Assembly: GCF_004145405.1 (NCBI RefSeq) | Contig: NZ_SELQ01000009.1 | Span: 1-64,000 of the forward strand | Length of the DNA stretch: 64,000 bases | Direction: 5' to 3' | From: Salipiger sp. IMCC34102 | GTDB lineage: Bacteria; Pseudomonadota; Alphaproteobacteria; Rhodobacterales; Rhodobacteraceae | Part shown: positions 54,060-64,000 of the stretch, in pieces | Layout: every line of letters starts with the position of its first letter | Numbering within the stretch: position 1 is the first letter of the stretch | The notes under the pieces: generated by a model | What the model saw: the letters and a program-made list of their open reading frames with translations, nothing else | Databases searched by the model: none | Told to the model about the DNA's origin: nothing | Position numbers and translations under genes: made by a program

Positions 54060-54073
54060 TGAGGAAGCGTGCG

Positions 54074-54721
54074 ATGACCATGAAGACGATGCTGGTGCTT
54101 TGTGTCGCGACCTTGGCGGGATGTGCGGCCGACGGCCGGTTCGACCGGCCCGTGGCGTCCGAACTGGATGCCAGCGGCTTCGGCAGTGCGACGGCGATGA
54201 ACCAGGCGGCGATGATGGGCCGCGGCGGGTCGGCGACCGACGTGCTTGCTTTGCGGTTCGCGCGCGAGGTCGAGTCGACCATCAACTTCGCCTTCAACTC
54301 CAGCGCCTTGTCGCCGCAGGCGCAGGCCACGTTGCAACGGCAGGCCGATTGGATCCGGCAATTTCCGGAGGTGCGCTTCTCGGTCTATGGACATACCGAC
54401 CTCGTGGGATCCAATGCATCCAACGAGGCACTGGGGCGCGCCCGCGCGCAAGCCGCGGTCGCTTATCTCGTGGCCCTCGGGGTCGACCGCAGCCGTCTTC
54501 GCGCGCTCGTCTCTTTTGGAGAAACGCGCCCGGTGGTCGCCACGCAGGCGCCGGAGCGGGCCAATCGCCGCACGGTAACGGAAGTGTCCGGCTTCGTCGG
54601 CGACGGGGGCCGTCCTACGCCGCTGAACGGAAAGTATGCGCAAGTCGTCTTCCGTGAATACATCGTCAGCGCGGTGCCGCCGTCGGAAATCCCCGAAAGC
54701 CAATCCACCATCGGGGAGTGA
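54074..54721 (+). CDS. OmpA-like lipoprotein of the Tad locus
   Basis: About 215 aa with a lipoprotein signal (LVLCVATLAGC lipobox) and a C-terminal OmpA peptidoglycan-binding domain (INFAFNSSALSPQAQATLQR, VYGHTDLVGS, RARAQAAVAYLVALGVDRSR). It probably ties the secretin to the cell wall, the role assumed for the OmpA-family member of many Tad loci. The start at 54074 has GAGGAAG upstream; ATG 54059, overlapping the cpaC stop, is the alternative. Confidence 0.85.
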   Translation: MTMKTMLVLCVATLAGCAADGRFDRPVASELDASGFGSATAMNQAAMMGRGGSATDVLALRFAREVESTINFAFNSSALSPQAQATLQRQADWIRQFPEVRFSVYGHTDLVGSNASNEALGRARAQAAVAYLVALGVDRSRLRALVSFGETRPVVATQAPERANRRTVTEVSGFVGDGGRPTPLNGKYAQVVFREYIVSAVPPSEIPESQSTIGE

Positions 54722-54765
54722 TGGGGGCCGCTCTGGGTATCACAAGCATGTGACGGGCCCCCATC
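54720..54765 (+). repeat. Long stem-loop after the OmpA-like gene
   Basis: GATGGGGGCC (54720-54729) and GGCCCCCATC (54756-54765) form a perfect 10-base stem that includes the stop codon; a small CACA/TGTG stem lies inside. No T-run follows. It may attenuate transcription or set a 3' end before cpaE. Confidence 0.5.
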
Positions 54766-54945
54766 GTCGCCAATCAACGCACAATGACGACGAATTTGAC
54801 CCATTCCTGCCCATATTGCCTGACAATTCTGGCCCAACGAACAAGCATCCCGAGAATCGGGAACTCGTGGGACCGGACGGCGGAAGGACTTCATCGACCT
54901 TCCTGACCCCCGGCCACGGCTGTTGAGGTTAGGACGACTGGTTGC

Positions 54946-56202
54946 ATGAATAGTATTGCCATAACACCGCTCGCGTCCCCGGCTCTCGTGGCCTGTACCG
55001 TCAGCCGGGACATCCAGCATTTCGATTTCCTGATCGAGGACATGGAGGCCGCCCTGGGCGAACGCTGGGGCGACCTTGGTTTCGCCGATGCCGCGACCTT
55101 CATGGTCCAGCCCGATGCCGCGACCATGGAATTCATCGCGATCGCCCTGACCCACGAGGACGAAAGCAGCATCGACGATGTCGTGGGCGTGATCGCCAAG
55201 GCGAAGGCCGCGGGGATCAAGGTCATCCTCATCGCCGAAGATCTGGGCCCTGCGATCCTGCATCGGCTGTTGCGCGAAGGCGGCGACGAGTTCGTCCCCT
55301 ACCCTCTTCCGGAGAACGCCCTGGCCGAAGCCATCGAGCGGGTGATGACCCCCGAGCCCGAAGCGGACGGCGGGGACATAAACCCCGAAACACCGCGCGC
55401 GTCCGCGCCGAATGGACAGCGCGAGGGTGTGTTGATCGCGGCCCATGGCATGGCAGGCGGCACCGGGTGCACGACCTTCGCCGTCAATCTTGCGTGGGAA
55501 CTGGCCAACGTGAACAAGAAGGGCGATCAGCCCCGCGTCTGCCTGATCGACCTCGACCTGCAATTCGGCACGACGTCGACTTACCTCGACCTGCCGCGCA
55601 GGGAAGCGGTGTTCGAACTGCTTTCCGACGTGGCCAACATGGACGCCACGTCGTTCATGCAGGCACTCAGCACCTACGATGGCCGTCTGAATGTCCTGAC
55701 CGCGCCGTCGGACATGATCCCGCTCGACCTGATCGGCCCCGACGAGGTCGCAGCCATCCTGGAGATCGCGCGGACGAACTTCGATTACGTCGTGATCGAC
55801 ATGCCCTCCGTCATGGTCGAATGGTCGCAAACCGTCCTCGAGACCGCGCATGTCTATTTCGCCCTGCTCGAGATGGACATGCGCTGCGCGCAGAACATCC
55901 TTCGGCTCAAGCGGACGCTGCAGTCCGAGGACTTGCCCTTCGAAAAGCTGCGCTTCGCGATGAACCGCGCCCCGGGCCTGACCGATCTGACCGGCAAGGC
56001 CCGAATCAAGCGATTGGCGGAATCGCTGGGGATCTCGGTCGAACTGATGATGCCGCAAGGCGGCAAGCAGGTTCCGCAGGCCTGCGATTATGGAACACCG
56101 CTGGCGGTCAGCGCGCGCAAGAATCCGCTTCGCCGCGAGATCGAGAAGCTCGCGGGCTCCATCCATCAGGTCAACTACGCCGACACCTCCGTGTCGGGCT
56201 GA
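54946..56202 (+). CDS. cpaE: Pilus localisation/assembly ATPase-like protein CpaE (TadZ)
   Basis: A 418-aa ParA/MinD-superfamily protein that places the Tad machine in the cell. An N-terminal receiver-like domain (about 1-135) precedes the ATPase part with a deviant Walker A AHGMAGGTGCTTFAVNLAW (around 165-183) and the CLIDLDLQFGTTSTYLDL switch. The signature Lys of the deviant Walker motif is absent at its first position, as in other TadZ proteins. It is 12 bases before cpaF. Confidence 0.9.
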   Translation: MNSIAITPLASPALVACTVSRDIQHFDFLIEDMEAALGERWGDLGFADAATFMVQPDAATMEFIAIALTHEDESSIDDVVGVIAKAKAAGIKVILIAEDLGPAILHRLLREGGDEFVPYPLPENALAEAIERVMTPEPEADGGDINPETPRASAPNGQREGVLIAAHGMAGGTGCTTFAVNLAWELANVNKKGDQPRVCLIDLDLQFGTTSTYLDLPRREAVFELLSDVANMDATSFMQALSTYDGRLNVLTAPSDMIPLDLIGPDEVAAILEIARTNFDYVVIDMPSVMVEWSQTVLETAHVYFALLEMDMRCAQNILRLKRTLQSEDLPFEKLRFAMNRAPGLTDLTGKARIKRLAESLGISVELMMPQGGKQVPQACDYGTPLAVSARKNPLRREIEKLAGSIHQVNYADTSVSG

Positions 56203-56214
56203 ACGAGGTAGACG

Positions 56215-57675
<1,461 letters not shown>

Positions 57676-57679
57676 GCCG

Positions 57680-58648
57680 ATGACCTTCCCCACCGAATTC
57701 TTCATCTACGCGATCATCTTCGGGGCGGTCCTCGCGGTCGTCCAGGGCGCCTACCTGGTGCTCTTCGGCAAATCGATCACGATGCACGGCAAGGTCAACC
57801 GTCGCCTGCAACTGCTGGAGAAGGGCGGCAACCGCGAGGAAGTGCTCGAGCAGCTCCGCAAGGAGATGACGCAGCATATCTCCTCCCAGCGGATCCCGCT
57901 CTACGCGATCCTTGCCCAGCGCGCGCAGAAGGCCAACATCGCCTTTTCCCCACCGCAGCTGATCATGCTGATGGCGGGCGTCAGCGCGATGGCCTTCGCT
58001 GCCATGACCGTCATGACCGAAGTGGCCCTGGGCACCCGCATCGCCCTGGGCATCGCGATGGGCGTCGGCGGCGTCTTCATGTGGGTCAACGGCAAGGCCA
58101 AGAAACGCATGGCCAAGATGGAGGAACAACTTCCCGAGGCCGTCGAGCTGATGGTCCGGTCGCTGCGGGTGGGACATCCGTTCTCCTCCGCCGTGGCGAT
58201 CGTCGCGCGGGAAATTCCCGACCCCCTGGGATCGGAGATGGGCGTCATCTCGGACGAGGCCGCCTACGGTCGCGACATCGGCGAATGCCTGAAAGCGATG
58301 GCAGAGCGGCTGGACAGCCAGGACATGCGGTTCCTCGCAGTGGCGGTGACGATCCAGCAGACCTCCGGCGGTAACCTGGCCGAGGTCCTGGCGGGCCTTG
58401 CCAAGGTCATCCGTGCCCGGTTCCGACTGTTCCGGCAGGTCAAGGCGATCACGTCCGAGGCCAAGATGTCGGGCAACCTGTTGTCGGCTTTCCCGCTGGG
58501 CGCATTGGTGCTGATCAACCTTGTCCAGCCCGGCTATTACGACGAAGTCATGAACGAGCCGATCTTCGTGCCCGCAGCCCTGGTCGTCGCGGCCTTCCTG
58601 AGCGTGAACCTTTTTGTGATGCGCCAGCTCGTCAACATCAAGGTCTAG
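57680..58648 (+). CDS. tadB: Tad inner-membrane platform protein TadB
   Basis: A 322-aa T2SSF-family membrane protein forming, with TadC, the platform turned by CpaF. Hydrophobic helices lie at about 5-25, 95-135 and 270-320. The cytoplasmic F domain has EEQLPEAVELMVRSLRVGHP and QDMRFLAVAVTIQQTSGGNLAEVL (split here at 195-220). It is tightly linked to cpaF and tadC. Confidence 0.92.
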   Translation: MTFPTEFFIYAIIFGAVLAVVQGAYLVLFGKSITMHGKVNRRLQLLEKGGNREEVLEQLRKEMTQHISSQRIPLYAILAQRAQKANIAFSPPQLIMLMAGVSAMAFAAMTVMTEVALGTRIALGIAMGVGGVFMWVNGKAKKRMAKMEEQLPEAVELMVRSLRVGHPFSSAVAIVAREIPDPLGSEMGVISDEAAYGRDIGECLKAMAERLDSQDMRFLAVAVTIQQTSGGNLAEVLAGLAKVIRARFRLFRQVKAITSEAKMSGNLLSAFPLGALVLINLVQPGYYDEVMNEPIFVPAALVVAAFLSVNLFVMRQLVNIKV

Positions 58649-58659
58649 GACGCACCGCC

Positions 58660-59625
58660 ATGCAAGCCTTCAATGACACCCTCGTTCAACTGCTCGGCCC
58701 GTTCGGCCCTGTCCTGCTCGTCGGCGCATTGGGGTTCGTTCTGATCCTTTGTGCGATCCCCGTGCTCCTGCATCGCAAGCCCGACCCGCTGGACAAGCTC
58801 AGGGCGGCCCCGACGAAGGTCGAGGCCACCCCCAAAGCCCAGAGGCTGCGGGAAGCCAAGAAGAAGGACCAGCTGGAGAAATACGCCAACTTCCTGGAAC
58901 CGCAGGACGCGCAGGAATACAGCGCCATCAAGCTCAAGCTTCTGCAGGCGGGCTACAAGAGCAAGAACGCCGTTCGGAACTACCACTTCGCGCAGTTCGC
59001 ACTGGGGATCGTCGGGCTGATCCTGGGCTTCATCTACGCGTTGCCCGAAATGGGGACGCCCGCGTCCACGACCCAGTCGATCGCGATGAAGATCCTGATC
59101 CCCGGCGGGGCGGGCTACCTGTTGCCGAAATACTGGGTCACCCGTCGCCAGGCCACCCGGATCCAGAACATCGAGGACGGCTTTCCCGACAGCCTCGATC
59201 TGATGCTGGTCTGCGTCGAGGCGGGCCAGTCGCTCGACCAGTCGATCCGCCGCGTCGCCAGCGAGCTGAAATCCGGTTTTCCGGACCTCGCCGAGGAATA
59301 CGAGATCGTCAGCCAGGAGATGAAGGCCGGCAAGGAGCGCGAATTCGTCCTGCGCGACATGGCCGAACGCTGCGGCACCACCGACATCACGAGCTTCACG
59401 ACCGTGATGATCCAAAGCGCGCAATTCGGCACCTCGATCGCCGATGCGCTGCGGGTCTATGCTGCGGAGATGCGCGAAAAGCGCGTGCTGAAAGCTGAAG
59501 AAAAGGCCAACAAGCTGCCTACGAAGATGACCGTCGCCACGATGATGTTGACCGTTCCGCCGCTGCTTCTCATTTTGATCGGACCGTCGGTTCATGGCAT
59601 GCTGGGCATGATGAACGGCGGCTGA
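58660..59625 (+). CDS. tadC: Tad inner-membrane platform protein TadC
   Basis: A 321-aa T2SSF-family partner of TadB. It has an N-terminal helix (LLGPFGPVLLVGALGFVLIL), a charged cytoplasmic stretch, two middle helices, the F domain with GFPDSLDLMLVCVEAGQSLD and a C-terminal helix (LTVPPLLLILIGPSVHGM). It begins 11 bases after the tadB stop and precedes the TPR genes. Confidence 0.92.
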   Translation: MQAFNDTLVQLLGPFGPVLLVGALGFVLILCAIPVLLHRKPDPLDKLRAAPTKVEATPKAQRLREAKKKDQLEKYANFLEPQDAQEYSAIKLKLLQAGYKSKNAVRNYHFAQFALGIVGLILGFIYALPEMGTPASTTQSIAMKILIPGGAGYLLPKYWVTRRQATRIQNIEDGFPDSLDLMLVCVEAGQSLDQSIRRVASELKSGFPDLAEEYEIVSQEMKAGKEREFVLRDMAERCGTTDITSFTTVMIQSAQFGTSIADALRVYAAEMREKRVLKAEEKANKLPTKMTVATMMLTVPPLLLILIGPSVHGMLGMMNGG

Positions 59626-59644
59626 ACGACAAGGCGAGGCACGG

Positions 59645-60187
59645 ATGACGCGCGGACGATCGGTCCTTTGGTTCGCCCTGCTTCTGGCGGCTTGCGGGCC
59701 GCCCTCATTCGAAACGGATGGCGTCTTCGCCCCCGGCATCGCGGGCGAGGCGACAACCGATGGGCTGGAAACCGGCCACCGGCTGATGGCCTCGGGCAAC
59801 TACGAACTGGCCTTGCGCGCCTATACCCGCGCCGCCGCCCAGCAAGGCCTGAACGTCGATACGCTCTCGGCGCTTGGTTCGGCCAACCTGCGGCTGGGAC
59901 GGCTCGGCCAGGCCGAAGAACTGTTACGCCGCGCCGTGCGCGAAGATCCCGGGTTTTCCCCCGCCTGGAACAACCTCGGCGTGCTTTTGATGGAGCGGCG
60001 CGAGTACGGCGAGGCAGCAGAGGTGTTCCGTCGCGCATTTGCCACGGACAACGGAAATTCGGACCGGATCCGGGCGAACCTGGCGCTCGCGCTTGCCAAA
60101 CGCGACGACGCGCTCTTTGTTGATGACCAACAGGACCAGCTCGATCTGGTCGTCATGGGCGCGGGCGAAACCGTGGACCCGCTTTGA
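59645..60187 (+). CDS. tadD: TPR lipoprotein TadD-like
   Basis: A 180-aa protein with a lipoprotein-type leader (LWFALLLAACG) and tetratricopeptide repeats at about 45-150 (GHRLMASGNYELALRAYTRA; TLSALGSANLRLGRLGQAEE; AWNNLGVLLMERREYGEAAE). TadD is thought to assist secretin assembly as a pilotin. It is 19 bases after tadC and followed by a second TPR gene. Confidence 0.86.
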   Translation: MTRGRSVLWFALLLAACGPPSFETDGVFAPGIAGEATTDGLETGHRLMASGNYELALRAYTRAAAQQGLNVDTLSALGSANLRLGRLGQAEELLRRAVREDPGFSPAWNNLGVLLMERREYGEAAEVFRRAFATDNGNSDRIRANLALALAKRDDALFVDDQQDQLDLVVMGAGETVDPL

Positions 60188-60213
60188 GGCAGTCGCAGAA
60201 AAGGACGCATTCC

Positions 60214-61053
60214 ATGCGCCACCCGATCCTGATCGCCCTTTCGGGGGTTCTTCTCCTGTCGGCCTGTGCGCGGGATGGCGACGCCGAGGTTCAGCGCGCG
60301 CTTCAGGACATGAACATCGCCGAGGAAACGAACCTCAACGACGTGATGATGACCGTCGCCGCGCCCGAGGAGGCGGTGAACTACTTCACCAAGGCGCTCA
60401 GCTCCGATCCCGGCCGGATCGATCTGCAACGCGGGCTTGCCGCCTCGTTGGTGCGCGCGGGACGCGCGACCGAAGGAGTGACGGCCTGGACCCGCGTGAC
60501 GCGGCACACCGCGTCCAACAACGACGACCTCGTGGAACTGGCCGATGCGCAGATCCGTGCGAACGACTGGGACACGGCGGCCATGACGCTGGCGGCCATT
60601 CCGCCGACGCATGAAACCTTCAACCGCTACAAGCTCGAGGCGATGATCGCCGACAGCCGACAGCAATGGGACAAGGCCGACGCCTTCTACGAGACGGCGG
60701 CGGGATTGACGACCACCCCCGCGGGCGTGATGAACAACTGGGGGTTCTCAAAGCTCACCCGAGGCGATTACCGCGGCGCCGAGCGTCTGTTCACCGACGC
60801 CCTGCGCCAGGACAGCAGCCTGTTCACCGCCAAGAACAACCTCGTGATGGCGCGCGGCGCGCAGCGGCAATATACCCTGCCGGTCGTTCCGATGGACCAG
60901 ACCGAACGGGCGCAGCTTCTCTACACGCTGGCGCTCACGGCGATCAAGCAAAGCGACGTGAGCATCGGCAAGACCCTCCTGACGGAGGCGATCGAGACGC
61001 ATCCCCGCCACTTCGAGGAAGCCTCCCGCGCGCTGCGCGCACTCGAGGTCTAG
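60214..61053 (+). CDS. Second TPR lipoprotein of the Tad locus
   Basis: A 279-aa protein from ATG 60214 (AAGGACG upstream), with lipobox LLLSACARDG and TPR-like repeats from about 60 to 270 (EEAVNYFTKALSSDPGRIDL; NNWGFSKLTRGDYRGAERLF). It looks like a longer paralogue of the neighbouring TadD. Its role in secretin or machine assembly is inferred from location and fold. It ends 4 bases before the prepilin peptidase start. Confidence 0.84.
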   Translation: MRHPILIALSGVLLLSACARDGDAEVQRALQDMNIAEETNLNDVMMTVAAPEEAVNYFTKALSSDPGRIDLQRGLAASLVRAGRATEGVTAWTRVTRHTASNNDDLVELADAQIRANDWDTAAMTLAAIPPTHETFNRYKLEAMIADSRQQWDKADAFYETAAGLTTTPAGVMNNWGFSKLTRGDYRGAERLFTDALRQDSSLFTAKNNLVMARGAQRQYTLPVVPMDQTERAQLLYTLALTAIKQSDVSIGKTLLTEAIETHPRHFEEASRALRALEV

Positions 61054-61057
61054 GCGG

Positions 61058-61549
61058 GTGTTCGCGCTCGACCCCCTGGCCGCGTGGTGGTTCCTTCTGC
61101 CTGCCGTCCCGGTCTCGCTTTGGGCGGCCTACGCTGATCTGTCCACCATGAAGATACCCAACAAGGCCGTGCTGACCCTTCTGGCAGGCTATGCGGTCTT
61201 GGGACTACTCGCCCTGCCGCTGGACGCCTACCTGTGGCGCTACCTCCACCTCGTGCTGGTACTCATCGGCGGCATCGCGCTGAACGTGGTGGGGGGTCTT
61301 GGTGCGGGCGACGCGAAATTCATGGCCGCCGCGGCCCCCATGGTGGCCGCCGCCGACGCGGGCCGCGTGTTGATGCTTCTGGGGGTGTGCATGTTGCTGG
61401 GCTTTGCGGTGCACCGCATCCTGCGCGCTACCCCCCTGCGCCGCCGCGTGCCACACTGGGCCAGCTGGGACTCCGGCCGCAAGTTCCCCTTGGGGCTGCC
61501 GCTGGCGCTGACGCTGCTGATCTACCTCGGACTGGCCGCATTGGGCTGA
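61058..61549 (+). CDS. cpaA: Prepilin peptidase CpaA (TadV)
   Basis: A 163-aa membrane aspartic peptidase that cuts Flp prepilins after Gly. The catalytic Asp residues are D27 in YADLSTMKIPN and D85 in GLGAGDAKFMAA. Five or so hydrophobic helices span the protein. It lacks the N-methyltransferase half, as is normal for TadV. The start is GTG 61058, 4 bases after the preceding stop. Its substrates should include flp1; flp2 lacks the required Gly. Confidence 0.92.
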   Translation: MFALDPLAAWWFLLPAVPVSLWAAYADLSTMKIPNKAVLTLLAGYAVLGLLALPLDAYLWRYLHLVLVLIGGIALNVVGGLGAGDAKFMAAAAPMVAAADAGRVLMLLGVCMLLGFAVHRILRATPLRRRVPHWASWDSGRKFPLGLPLALTLLIYLGLAALG

Positions 61550-61634
61550 TGCCGCCTGCCGGCGCCGATTTGTCCATCATTCGGCCTTAAAGTGGCGCGA
61601 TACTGTCCCCGCAACAGGTATCGAAGGTCTGCCC

Positions 61635-62945
61635 ATGAACATGCAAGCCAGCGGCGTCGTGGCACCGCCGCGCCCGAAATCCTTGGCCGAGATGCAGCTG
61701 CCGCTGCCGATGATGCGCGACATACTGATCAAGACCATGTTCCGCATGAGCGCCACGCAGGCCTCTGACATCGCGGGGCAGATCTGCCTGCCGATCAACG
61801 TCACGCAAGAGCTGATCGACATGGCCCGCGGCCAGCTTTTGCTGGAGGCGACCGGCACGCTGTCGGCCACCGCCGGCAACGAGATGGGGTATCAGCTGAC
61901 GGAAGCCGGCCGCGCGCGGGCGGCGGATGCGCTCAAGCAATCGGAATACTTCGGCGCCATGCCGGTCCCGCTGGATGTCTACAGCGCGCAGATCAAGCGC
62001 CAGTCGATCCGCAACATCCAGGTCTCGCGCGCCCGGCTCGAAGAGGCGATGGGCGATCTGATCCTGCCGCCCGCGCTGATCGGAAGCCTTGGCCCCGCCG
62101 TCAGCTCCGGCCGGTCGGTGCTGATGTACGGGCCCCCCGGCAACGGAAAATCCTCGATCTCGAACGGGATCCGCGACGCGCTGGGCGACAAGATCTACGT
62201 GCCGCGCGCGATCGAATACTCGGGCCAGGTCATCACGGTCTACGACCCGATCGTCCATTCCCAGGCCGAGGCCGAGGTGCAGGACCCGAATTCGCTGCGC
62301 CGCACCACGGGCATGTTCGACACCCGCTACGTCCGTTGCGAACGTCCCACCGTCATCACCGGCGGCGAGCTGTCGCTCGACATGCTGGACCTTGTCTACA
62401 ATCCCACCGCGCGGACCTATCAGGCCCCGCTGCAACTGAAATCCTCCGGCGGGGTCTTCATCGTCGACGACCTCGGCCGGCAGGCGGAACCACCGCAGAG
62501 CCTGGTGAACCGCTGGATCGTTCCGCTGGAGGAAAACAAGGACATCCTCGCGCTTCAATCCGGAGAGAAGTTCGAGGTCCCCTTCGACACGCTGGTGATC
62601 TTCTCGACCAACTTCCACCCCAACGCGATCTTCGACCAGGCCGCGTTGCGGCGGATCTTCTTCAAGATCAAGATCGACGGGCCCAGTCAGGAGGATTTCA
62701 TCAAGATCTTCAGCCTGGTCGCCCGCAAGAAGAACATGCCCCTCGACGAGAGGACGCTCGTGCATCTTCTCAAGGATCTCTACCCGCAGATCGACAACGT
62801 CTACGCCAACTACCAGCCGGTGTTCCTCATCGACCAGATGATCGCGATCTGCGATTTCGAGGGGCTGCCCTACCAGATGACGCCGGAACTGATGGACCGG
62901 GCCTGGGCCAACATGTTCGTCAAGGAAGAGGAGATCACCCGCTGA
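61635..62945 (+). CDS. AAA-type ATPase at the end of the Tad locus
   Basis: A 436-aa cytoplasmic ATPase with Walker A LMYGPPGNGKSSISNGI (around 165-180), Walker B VFIVDDLGRQAEP and a sensor-like VIFSTNFHPNAIFD; the N-terminal 130 residues precede the ATPase core. I know the type as an ATPase often placed beside roseobacter pilus genes, but its role is undefined. It starts 85 bases after cpaA. Positional linkage suggests pilus control or biogenesis. Confidence 0.78.
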   Translation: MNMQASGVVAPPRPKSLAEMQLPLPMMRDILIKTMFRMSATQASDIAGQICLPINVTQELIDMARGQLLLEATGTLSATAGNEMGYQLTEAGRARAADALKQSEYFGAMPVPLDVYSAQIKRQSIRNIQVSRARLEEAMGDLILPPALIGSLGPAVSSGRSVLMYGPPGNGKSSISNGIRDALGDKIYVPRAIEYSGQVITVYDPIVHSQAEAEVQDPNSLRRTTGMFDTRYVRCERPTVITGGELSLDMLDLVYNPTARTYQAPLQLKSSGGVFIVDDLGRQAEPPQSLVNRWIVPLEENKDILALQSGEKFEVPFDTLVIFSTNFHPNAIFDQAALRRIFFKIKIDGPSQEDFIKIFSLVARKKNMPLDERTLVHLLKDLYPQIDNVYANYQPVFLIDQMIAICDFEGLPYQMTPELMDRAWANMFVKEEEITR

Positions 62946-62981
62946 CTTGACGCCGGCCCCCGCGCGGCCCACTTCGGGGGC

Positions 62982-64000
62982 ATGGACCTGCCCCCGCTCT
63001 TTCACGACTGGTTCGCGCAGCGCGGCTGGTCGGTCCACCCGCACCAGCAGGCGATGCTGGACCGCGCCGATGCCCCTGCCCTGCTGCTGATCGCCCCCAC
63101 CGGTGGCGGCAAGACGCTGGCCGGTTTCCTGCCAACCCTGGCCGAATTGGCCGATGGGGGCCACGCAGGTCTGCATACGCTCTACGTCTCGCCGCTCAAG
63201 GCGCTGGCCGCCGATATCAAGCGCAACCTCGGCACCCCGATCGAGGAGATGGGCCTGCCGATCCGGGTCGAGGACCGCACCGGCGACACCAGTGCCACGG
63301 CGAAGAAGCGCCAGCGGGCCGACCCGCCGCACATCCTTCTGACGACCCCCGAGAGCCTGGCCTTGCTGACGTCCTACGAGGACGCGCCGCGCATCTTCGC
63401 GGGCCTGCAGCGCATCGTGGTGGACGAAATCCACGCGCTTGCGGAAAGCAAACGCGGCGATCAGTTGATGCTCGCCCTGTCGCGTCTGCAGGCGCTCTGT
63501 CCCGACCTGCGGCGCGTGGGCCTTTCGGCCACCGTCGAGGATCCCGGTGCCATCGCCCGGGGCCTGGCCTGTCACCCCGACCCGTGCGAGATCCTCTACG
63601 CCGATCCCGGTCCGGCCGCCGACATCTCGATGCTTGTGACCGACGAGCGCCCCCCCTGGGCGGGCGGTAATGCGCGATATTCGATCCCGGCGGTCCTGGA
63701 ACAGGTCAAGCAGCACAAGACCACGCTGATCTTTCACAACACCCGCGCGCAGGCCGAGATCTTCTTTCACAACCTCTGGCTCGCCAACGATACCGATCTG
63801 CCCATCGGTATCCACCACGGCAGTCTCGACCGCGACCAGCGCATGAAGGTCGAGGCGGCGATGGTGCGCGGGGATCTGCGTGCGATCGTCTGCACCGGCT
63901 CGCTCGATCTCGGCATCGACTGGGGCGACGTGGACCTCGTGATCCAGATCGGCGCGCCCAAGAACGTCAAACGCCTGATCCAGCGCATCGGCCGCGCCAA
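62982..64000 (+). CDS. DEXH-box helicase, ligase-associated/Lhr type (cut by window end)
   Basis: The frame is open from ATG 62982 to the window edge (339 codons seen). It shows the SF2 motifs HPHQQAML (Q-like), APTGGGKTLAGFLP (Walker A), VVDEIHAL (DEIH box), GLSATVEDP (motif III), TGSLDLGIDWGDVD (motif V) and QRIGRA (motif VI). This order and the compact opening fit the DEXH helicase found with a DNA ligase and a nuclease (ligase-associated DNA damage response). The ligase and exonuclease genes would be expected beyond the window. Confidence 0.9.
   Translation, partial: MDLPPLFHDWFAQRGWSVHPHQQAMLDRADAPALLLIAPTGGGKTLAGFLPTLAELADGGHAGLHTLYVSPLKALAADIKRNLGTPIEEMGLPIRVEDRTGDTSATAKKRQRADPPHILLTTPESLALLTSYEDAPRIFAGLQRIVVDEIHALAESKRGDQLMLALSRLQALCPDLRRVGLSATVEDPGAIARGLACHPDPCEILYADPGPAADISMLVTDERPPWAGGNARYSIPAVLEQVKQHKTTLIFHNTRAQAEIFFHNLWLANDTDLPIGIHHGSLDRDQRMKVEAAMVRGDLRAIVCTGSLDLGIDWGDVDLVIQIGAPKNVKRLIQRIGRA

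Noticed and set aside
61587-63818. 743-codon open frame on the minus strand
   Set aside because: Antisense of the AAA ATPase and the DEXH helicase; the composition is that of a shadow frame.

Overview
The window looks like chromosomal DNA of a marine Rhodobacterales (Roseobacter-group) alphaproteobacterium. The evidence is the high GC content, the alphaproteobacterial gene order ctaC-ctaB-ctaG-ctaE-surf1-thrC-M16 peptidase, the lysC-ptsP pair, a DmdA-like demethylase operon, TRAP transporter genes and a Tad (Flp) pilus locus with small VDW-type pilins. No species can be named from the sequence alone.

Region 1 (about 1-15.7 kb) is an accessory island. It opens with the 3' end of an IS3-family element and its terminal repeat. 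Next is a recombinase module on the minus strand: two tyrosine recombinases separated by a 61-codon ORF, all translationally overlapping, plus an 85-aa DNA-binding excisionase-like protein. A restriction-modification or defence cassette follows: vsr (minus), a C5 cytosine methyltransferase (plus), and a five-gene minus-strand operon of Z1-domain SF2 helicase, PD-(D/E)XK endonuclease, MORC/GHKL ATPase and two unassigned proteins. All four junctions of that operon overlap by 4 or 8 bases. The island ends in about 1.2 kb of mostly non-coding DNA holding a decayed fragment of an SMC/YhaN-like ATPase.

Region 2 (15.9-33 kb) is core and catabolic. An operon of ECHDC3-like crotonase, acyl-CoA synthetase and DmdA-like THF-dependent demethylase is followed by a TRAP solute-binding protein. 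The TRAP permeases (dctQM) are convergent to it. Then come an alpha/beta hydrolase, a DUF1178 protein, an SDR, lysC, ptsP, EcsC, a GNAT, a flavin reductase, a SulP transporter and apt.

Region 3 (33-49.5 kb) is housekeeping: a minus-strand cytochrome oxidase and assembly cluster running into surf1-thrC-M16 protease-GNAT-FAD oxidase, then tldD, a dprA interrupted by one in-frame TAA, topA and a two-subunit 3-oxoacid CoA-transferase.

Region 4 (49.5-63 kb) is a Tad pilus locus. A lytic transglycosylase points away from it. Then come flp1, flp2 (its processing glycine replaced by Cys), cpaB, the cpaC secretin, an OmpA-like lipoprotein, cpaE, cpaF, tadB, tadC, two TPR proteins, the prepilin peptidase and an AAA ATPase. 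Stem-loops sit in several gaps of the locus. The window ends inside a DEXH helicase of the ligase-associated DNA-repair type.

The most notable items are the MORC/Z1/PD-(D/E)XK plus Dcm/Vsr cassette with its two unassigned proteins, the three-gene recombinase module, the nonsense-split dprA, the Gly-to-Cys change in the second pilin, and the crotonase lacking both catalytic glutamates.
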